A stretch of 38,709 nucleotides of DNA, from the NCBI GenBank assembly GCA_002899795.1, contig PPDG01000475.1, positions 1 to 38,709 of the forward strand, read 5' to 3'. A model generated the notes under the pieces. It did no database searches. It was not told the DNA's origin and saw only the letters and a list, made by a program, of their open reading frames with translations. Shown piece after piece: positions 34,563-38,709 of this stretch (the first letter of the stretch is position 1; each line of letters begins with the position of its first letter). Made by a program: the position numbers and the translations under genes. This DNA comes from Desulfobacteraceae bacterium. Lineage in GTDB: Bacteria; Desulfobacterota; Syntrophobacteria; BM002.

Positions 34563-34985
34563 TTACCGGCGCGAGAACAGCTTGAGAAGCTCTTCCTGGA
34601 GCATTTTTTTCTCATTTCGCTCGGGGGATTCGGCAGGCCGTGCTTTCTGGGGTGCAGTGGATCTATTGAACTCTCTCTTGGCTCTTGCCAGGACACTGTC
34701 TTCACGACCGAATACTTCTCGCAGTTCTTTTTCCACCTTCTTCTGCTCTCTGGACCAGGTTTCCTTGAGACTCTCAATGGTGCTCGGACTATCATAGCTG
34801 GCTGGCCGGATTTTGGGCTCGATGGCTGTGGACGACTTCTCGGCTGGCCGGCGGCGTCCAGCACGGCGAAATGCTAAAAGGAGAAAGAGCGGCAGTACCA
34901 CATAGACAATGGTTTTGAACATTTCTCTTCCTTTGGGATCAGAGAGCCATTTTATTATTTTTTCTACTATCTTATCGGTATCCAT
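34563..34985 (-). CDS. Small single-pass membrane protein of unknown function
   Basis: The 140-residue product begins MDTDKIVEKIIKWLSDPKGREMFK, followed by one membrane helix (IVYVVLPLFLLLAF, about 26-40) and a basic RRAGRRR stop-transfer cluster. This orients the long C-terminal part into the cytoplasm. That part is charged and helical (ESLKETWSREQKKVEKELREVFGRE; EKKMLQEELLKLFSRR). The ATG at 34985 has AAAGAG upstream. It lies between lolA and the MBL gene on the same strand, so it may share their transcript. No family is recognised. Confidence 0.65.
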   Translation of the reverse strand: MDTDKIVEKIIKWLSDPKGREMFKTIVYVVLPLFLLLAFRRAGRRRPAEKSSTAIEPKIRPASYDSPSTIESLKETWSREQKKVEKELREVFGREDSVLARAKREFNRSTAPQKARPAESPERNEKKMLQEELLKLFSRR

Positions 34986-35180
34986 GGGCAAGACTCTTTG
35001 CCGTCATCCCGGTCCATTCATCAGGGCGAAAGGAGCGATTTTAAACCATCTTGCCGCCGCTGCTTCGCAGAACCTGCAATACCACCTACGGTCTTTCCAA
35101 ATAGTACTTGTTTATTCGTATTCTAGGGGTAAGTGTTGAGAGTGTCAAGGAGGGCGAAGGTCAGCAGGCAGCTGCATAAA

Positions 35181-35285
35181 CGCTATGCGCTATACCTCTT
35201 ACAACAAATGACAGCGAAGCGTACTGACCTAGTGACGCCGAAGGCATATGACCAATGCCAAATCCGCAATCCTCAATCACCAATC
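35181..35285. repeat. Heptanucleotide arrays flanking the 66-base repeat, copy B
   Basis: The 66-base repeat occupies 35198-35263. Two CGCTATG-type units precede it at 35181-35194. Six units, from GCATATG to CTCAATC types, cover 35244-35285, the last 22 bases lying past the repeat. Confidence 0.85.
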
Positions 35286-35305
35286 TGCCCGCTGGGCCTT
35301 AGGCT

Positions 35306-36064
35306 CTACCGGGAAGGCATGGCTTCCTGGCGCTCCAACCTCACTCCCTGGGGGACATTCAGGGCGAACCAAGAAGGTTTCAGGCTTGGGTTTACCTGGA
35401 CATTAGTGAAGGTGATCTCATTGATGTTTCCCAGGGGATCTTCGGTTTGAATGCGTACCACACGATATGATTCAGCAGCTATCCAAAGGGTGACCCGGGC
35501 AACCGGTGACTCTGATTCACGCGGCAGCAGCTCCAAACGGAAGCGCAGGGGCGGGCCAGGTTCGGGGGGAAGTTGGTTGATGTCGAACGTTTCAGTCAAT
35601 TTCCCCAAACCGGAAAAAAAGCTCGAGACAATGGGGGAATTGATGATCTGATCAACCTGGTAAAGGTATATTGTTTTTTCGTTAGGGACATAAAGCCAAG
35701 CCTTCTCTGCATTTATGACAAACTGCTGCTTGGGCTCGCTATAGTCCCAACGGATGGAGCGCGGTTTAAGAAAATAGAGTTTTCCTTTGGCGGTTGTGCC
35801 GAGGCTTGCAGCGCGAGAGCGGGTTTCTTGGCTAAAATCAGCACGTATAGACCTGGTTTGATCGTATTGCCGCTGAACCTTGGCAACGAGTTCTGATGTG
35901 GTCTCTTGGCCATGAGCCTGAACGCTCTGGGCGAGGAAGGCGATTAAGACGCAAAGCGCAAAGCGCAGAGCGCTCTGCGCAGCAGGCAGCCCCGCGACTT
36001 TGCTCGGGACAGGCAGGCAGCCCCGCGACTTTGCTCGGGACAGGCAGGCAGTAGGCACTTTCAT
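35306..36064 (-). CDS. lolA: Outer-membrane lipoprotein carrier LolA with a repeat-encoded N terminus
   Basis: LolA carries lipoproteins across the periplasm. The mature part (from about residue 52, GQETTSELVAKVQRQYDQTRSIRADFSQETR) has family features: F-x-Q near the start, G-K-L-Y-F-L-K-P-R-S-I-R-W-D-Y, and the F-V-I-N-A-E-K-A-W-L-Y-V-P segment. The first ~50 residues are abnormal. Residues from two tandem 31-base repeats (35987-36048) are read in two different frames, and the h-region LRFALCVLIAFLA partly comes from a heptanucleotide array (35950-35984). The signal peptide is therefore long and low-complexity in origin. The real start could lie nearer the h-region. The ATG at 36064 has only a distant GAGGT. 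Confidence 0.85.
   Translation of the reverse strand: MKVPTACLSRAKSRGCLPVPSKVAGLPAAQSALRFALCVLIAFLAQSVQAHGQETTSELVAKVQRQYDQTRSIRADFSQETRSRAASLGTTAKGKLYFLKPRSIRWDYSEPKQQFVINAEKAWLYVPNEKTIYLYQVDQIINSPIVSSFFSGLGKLTETFDINQLPPEPGPPLRFRLELLPRESESPVARVTLWIAAESYRVVRIQTEDPLGNINEITFTNVQVNPSLKPSWFALNVPQGVRLERQEAMPSR
35950..35984. repeat. Heptanucleotide array inside the lolA signal-peptide region
   Basis: Five units of the CGCAAAG/CGCAGAG type on the + strand encode part of the signal-peptide core on the minus strand. Confidence 0.8.
35987..36048. repeat. Two tandem 31-base GC-rich repeats
   Basis: The unit starts at 35987 and again at 36018. The same motif occurs singly at 16231-16264. Because 31 is not a multiple of three, the two copies are translated in different frames in lolA. 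Confidence 0.85.
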
Positions 36065-36121
36065 ATTCGGCTTTTGACCTCTATCTATAAACTACACCTT
36101 AATGAAAAATGAGTCGAATTT

Positions 36122-36142
36122 CGCTATGCGCTATGCGATTAC
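36122..36142. repeat. Short heptanucleotide array reaching the ftsK stop
   Basis: CGCTATG occurs twice, then CGATTAC, which overlaps the ftsK stop codon region. Confidence 0.55.
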
Positions 36143-38301
36143 TTTGGTGGCAGGACTTCCCGCGGCTTGCTGCCATCGGTTCCGCTCACCAGACCTTTAC
36201 GCTCCATCATCTCAATCATACGAGCAGCCCGATTGTATCCCACTCGTAGACGTCTCTGTATCATTGAAATCGAGGCCTGCCGGGTTTCCATGACAAGATT
36301 GACCGCATCTTCATACTTCTCATCAATCTCATCCTCGGTGTCCCAATCTTCAGACTTTTCTTTATAATTAAGAATTGTATCATCGTAGTCTGGTTTCCGC
36401 TGTTTGCGAAGGAAGTCCGTTATCCGCCTGATCTCCGTTTCTGAGGCGTAGGCACCGTGAATGCGCTGTAACTTTGCGGTTCCTGGAGGCAACATGAGCA
36501 TGTCGCCAGCCCCAAGCAGCGCCTCCGCCCCGTTTGCATCCAAAATGGTGCGGGAATCAGTCCTGGAAGAAACTTGGAAGGAAATGCGTGCCGAGATATT
36601 AGCTTTGATGATGCCGGTAAGGACATCGACCGAAGGCCGCTGAGTGGCGAGAACCAGATGAATACCAGCTGCTCGTGCCATCTGAGCCAGACGGATTATG
36701 GATTCTTCCACCTCGCGGGAGGCCACGATCATAAGATCAGCTAATTCATCAATGATGACAATGATATAGGGTAATGGTTGCTCCTCGGCCTCCTCAGACT
36801 CCCCCGTTGGTGGAGGAGTTTGCAGCCGTGGCTTACTCTTTTTGGCCTTTAAAACCATTTGGTTGTAGCGCTCAATACTGCGGACTCCTTTGAGGCTCAA
36901 AAGCTCGTAGCGTCTTTCCATCTCGGCTACCGCCCATTTGAGGCCAATATTGGCCTTCTTGGCATCAGTGACCACAGGATGGAGCAGGTGTGGTATGCCC
37001 TCGTAGGCCGTGAGCTCAATGCGTTTCGGGTCGATGAGCAAGAGGCGGACTTCATCGGGGGTGGCCTGATAGAGGAGGCTAAGGATAATAGCGTTGAGGC
37101 AAACACTTTTTCCCGTGCCAGTGGCACCGGCGATAAGCAGGTGGGGCATTCTGGCAAGGTCGGTTACCATCGGTTTGCCTGTTGTGTCTTTGCCGAGGGC
37201 TAAAAGCAATCGTCCTTTTTTCTTACTGAAAACAAGGTCATCGACGACATCTCGAATAACCACCGGCTGACGGCTGACATTGGGGATTTCTATGCCGAGT
37301 GTTCCTTTTTGGGGAATTGGCGCTACAATTCTGATGCTTGCTGCTTTCAAGGCTAAGGCCAGGTCGTCGGCCAGACCAACTATCTTGCTTATTTTTACAC
37401 CTGGTGCCGGTTTATATTCATACATAGTGATCACCGGTCCCGGAGAGACCTCGGTAACTTCTCCTGCCACCCCGAAGTCGGCGAGTTTCTTTTCCAGAAT
37501 CCTGGAGTTCATCAACAGGCTTTCCTGATCCGGAGCGTCGCCCGTTTGGTCGATCGGATCCAGCAGAGCGATATCCGGCAGCCGGAACTCGCCTTCGGCT
37601 GCCATGAACTCGAACTGTGCCTGTTTCTGTTCAGGGACCTCTAGCTTCTTCTCTTTTTGGCTCTTAACCACTGGAGCCTTGGTCCCGGTCTTTCTCGGCT
37701 TTTTCTCTTTCTTGAGGCGCCGATTTCTCAAGTCTTGCAGAGTCTGCCAGAGTCTGGTGAAACCTGCATTCAGGGTTATAGCGGTGCGGGCTAGGGAAAT
37801 GGGGGTTGCCAATAGGATGGCCACGATGGCAACCAACCAGAGCAGGAGGTAGGCACCAGTCGGCTTGAGATAGTATTGCAGATACTTCTTCAGAACCAAA
37901 CCCAATATGCCGCCGCTTCCAGGCAAAGGCTCGCCCCAGAGCCGAAGTGCGGGCCAATAAAGCGCAGCCAAACCACTCGAGGCAATGACGAGCAGGGCAC
38001 AGCCGGTGGCGAGTAATAGTGGGCGTGAGATAGCCCGCGGCAGGAAAACTCCCAGGGCTCCAAACATAAGAAAGGCGGGTAGCCAATAGGCGCTTACTCC
38101 TACAGCGACTAAAAGGATCGCGGCAAGATTGGCGCCGACAATACCCACAGCATTTTGCACAGGACGTTGGCCACTGGAGGCAGTAAAAAGGGTTGGATCA
38201 CTGCTATTATAGGTTACCAGGCTGAGCAGTAACAACAACGCCAGTCCAAAAAGGCATAGTGCGGTTATTTCTTTCGCTCTGCGGTCTAGTTTGGGAAACA
38301 T
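36139..38301 (-). CDS. ftsK: DNA translocase FtsK/SpoIIIE
   Basis: The 720-residue protein pumps chromosome ends through the division septum. Four membrane helices fill about residues 15-170. A short basic linker follows (KKEKKPRKTGTKAPVVKSQKEKK). The motor begins with the alpha region (PGPVITMYEYKPAPGVK), then Walker A GATGTGKS at 392-399, the arginine-rich ERRYE block, Walker B IIVIIDELADL, and LATQRPSVDVLTG. The last ~65 residues form the winged-helix gamma domain that reads chromosome-orientation signals (ASISMIQRRLRVGYNRAARMIEMME). The linker is short, as in SpoIIIE. The ribosome site is weak, and a 9-base repeat array lies directly before the start. Confidence 0.97.
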   Translation of the reverse strand: MFPKLDRRAKEITALCLFGLALLLLLSLVTYNSSDPTLFTASSGQRPVQNAVGIVGANLAAILLVAVGVSAYWLPAFLMFGALGVFLPRAISRPLLLATGCALLVIASSGLAALYWPALRLWGEPLPGSGGILGLVLKKYLQYYLKPTGAYLLLWLVAIVAILLATPISLARTAITLNAGFTRLWQTLQDLRNRRLKKEKKPRKTGTKAPVVKSQKEKKLEVPEQKQAQFEFMAAEGEFRLPDIALLDPIDQTGDAPDQESLLMNSRILEKKLADFGVAGEVTEVSPGPVITMYEYKPAPGVKISKIVGLADDLALALKAASIRIVAPIPQKGTLGIEIPNVSRQPVVIRDVVDDLVFSKKKGRLLLALGKDTTGKPMVTDLARMPHLLIAGATGTGKSVCLNAIILSLLYQATPDEVRLLLIDPKRIELTAYEGIPHLLHPVVTDAKKANIGLKWAVAEMERRYELLSLKGVRSIERYNQMVLKAKKSKPRLQTPPPTGESEEAEEQPLPYIIVIIDELADLMIVASREVEESIIRLAQMARAAGIHLVLATQRPSVDVLTGIIKANISARISFQVSSRTDSRTILDANGAEALLGAGDMLMLPPGTAKLQRIHGAYASETEIRRITDFLRKQRKPDYDDTILNYKEKSEDWDTEDEIDEKYEDAVNLVMETRQASISMIQRRLRVGYNRAARMIEMMERKGLVSGTDGSKPREVLPPK

Positions 38302-38345
38302 TGGTTCGTTTGCCTGTTTTGCCTACTTCAGCCTGACTTGAGGTG
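38301..38345. repeat. Nonanucleotide array immediately upstream of ftsK
   Basis: Five 9-base units (TTGCCTGTT, TTGCCTACT types) fill the position where the minus-strand ribosome site of ftsK should be. Confidence 0.6.
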
Positions 38346-38557
38346 AGAACCGGATGTTCCTGTTAGCCTTGGAGTTAGACAATTTTTCACCCTTCATACT
38401 AGAGGTTCCATTCGGTGTCAACTGTCGCGCTCGGCGCTTCGCGCGCTAGGGACTAAGCAGTACACGCAGTTTTCATTTCACATTTCGAAACCAAAGAATT
38501 CAGTAGCCAGTAGAACTGAGCATGTAGCATAGGAAAAATTCAAGATCAGTCACTTTT

Positions 38558-38611
38558 TGCTCTATGTTCTATGCTTTCCCCAAGTCGCAATCTGCAATCT
38601 CAAAGCTGCAT
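38558..38611. repeat. Heptanucleotide arrays between rnj and ftsK
   Basis: Three units at 38558-38578 (TGTTCTA type) and four at 38584-38611 (TCTGCAA type). The rest of the 38346-38631 gap shows no gene. Confidence 0.75.
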
Positions 38612-38631
38612 TCTTCCCTCTGACCTCTGCG

Positions 38632-38709
38632 TTATAACTCTACTATGATGGGAAGAATTATCGGGCGACGCTCTAAGACCTTGTTAAAAAACCGCCTGAG
38701 TTTCCTGTG
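38632..38709 (-). CDS. rnj: 3' end of ribonuclease J gene (partial)
   Basis: Only the last 25 codons and the TAA stop lie in the window. They read LRRFFNKVLERRPIILPIIVEL at the C terminus, which fits the conserved end of bacterial RNase J, where 'RRP.ILP.I.E' closes the protein. RNase J is a metallo-beta-lactamase-fold RNase that degrades and matures mRNA. The assignment rests on this short motif and on the plausible position upstream of ftsK on the same strand. Confidence 0.65.
   Translation of the reverse strand, partial: HRKLRRFFNKVLERRPIILPIIVEL

Overview
The window most likely comes from an anaerobic deltaproteobacterium (Desulfobacterota). This is an inference from gene content: HdrC-type iron-sulfur protein, selenocysteine elongation factor SelB, NAD-type PyrD/PyrK, PilZ proteins, sigma-54 promoters, and an RNase J - FtsK - LolA series. 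No rRNA or marker phylogeny is available. Base composition is mid-GC. There is no complete insertion sequence, prophage or CRISPR array.

Left part (1-8050) is accessory and signalling DNA: two PilZ proteins, a double HdrC-type iron-sulfur protein, a small twin-CX3C lipoprotein, a ribbon-helix-helix regulator with a self-overlapping promoter/operator, a long-chain acyl-CoA ligase, a VWA - TSP3 - OmpA envelope protein and a secreted protein of unknown function. Three copies and one fragment of a ~190 bp inverted-repeat element sit between these genes. The segment ends in a probable sigma-54-dependent small RNA of about 87 nt with an unpaired CCCTCCC stretch and a strong terminator.

Middle part (8289-20741) is housekeeping on the + strand: nadA, a metallophosphoesterase, DUF2062, rsmA, panD, DUF502, metK, ahcY and an MltA-like transglycosylase. 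A small minus-strand gene and a divergent helicase-like protein with damaged motifs, followed by an ATP-grasp protein, close it. A tRNA-Leu(CAA) with clear promoter and terminator follows.

The 21.3-27.2 kb part holds pdxS-pdxT, a TPR protein behind a sigma-54-like site, a PlsC-type acyltransferase and a sensor kinase whose ATP-binding boxes are destroyed. A hotdog thioesterase and selB follow.

The right part (30.3 kb to end) is on the minus strand. In transcription order it reads rnj (3' end only), ftsK, lolA, a small membrane protein, an MBL-fold hydrolase, pgeF, pyrK, pyrD.

The most striking feature is not a gene. Most intergenic gaps from 9 kb to 21 kb and from 27 kb to the end are filled with degenerate tandem repeats of strict 7-base period, and some of 9-base period. 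Their base composition differs from array to array while the period is kept. One array encodes the hydrophobic core of the LolA signal peptide. The gaps of 1-7.9 kb and 21.1-27.2 kb have none.
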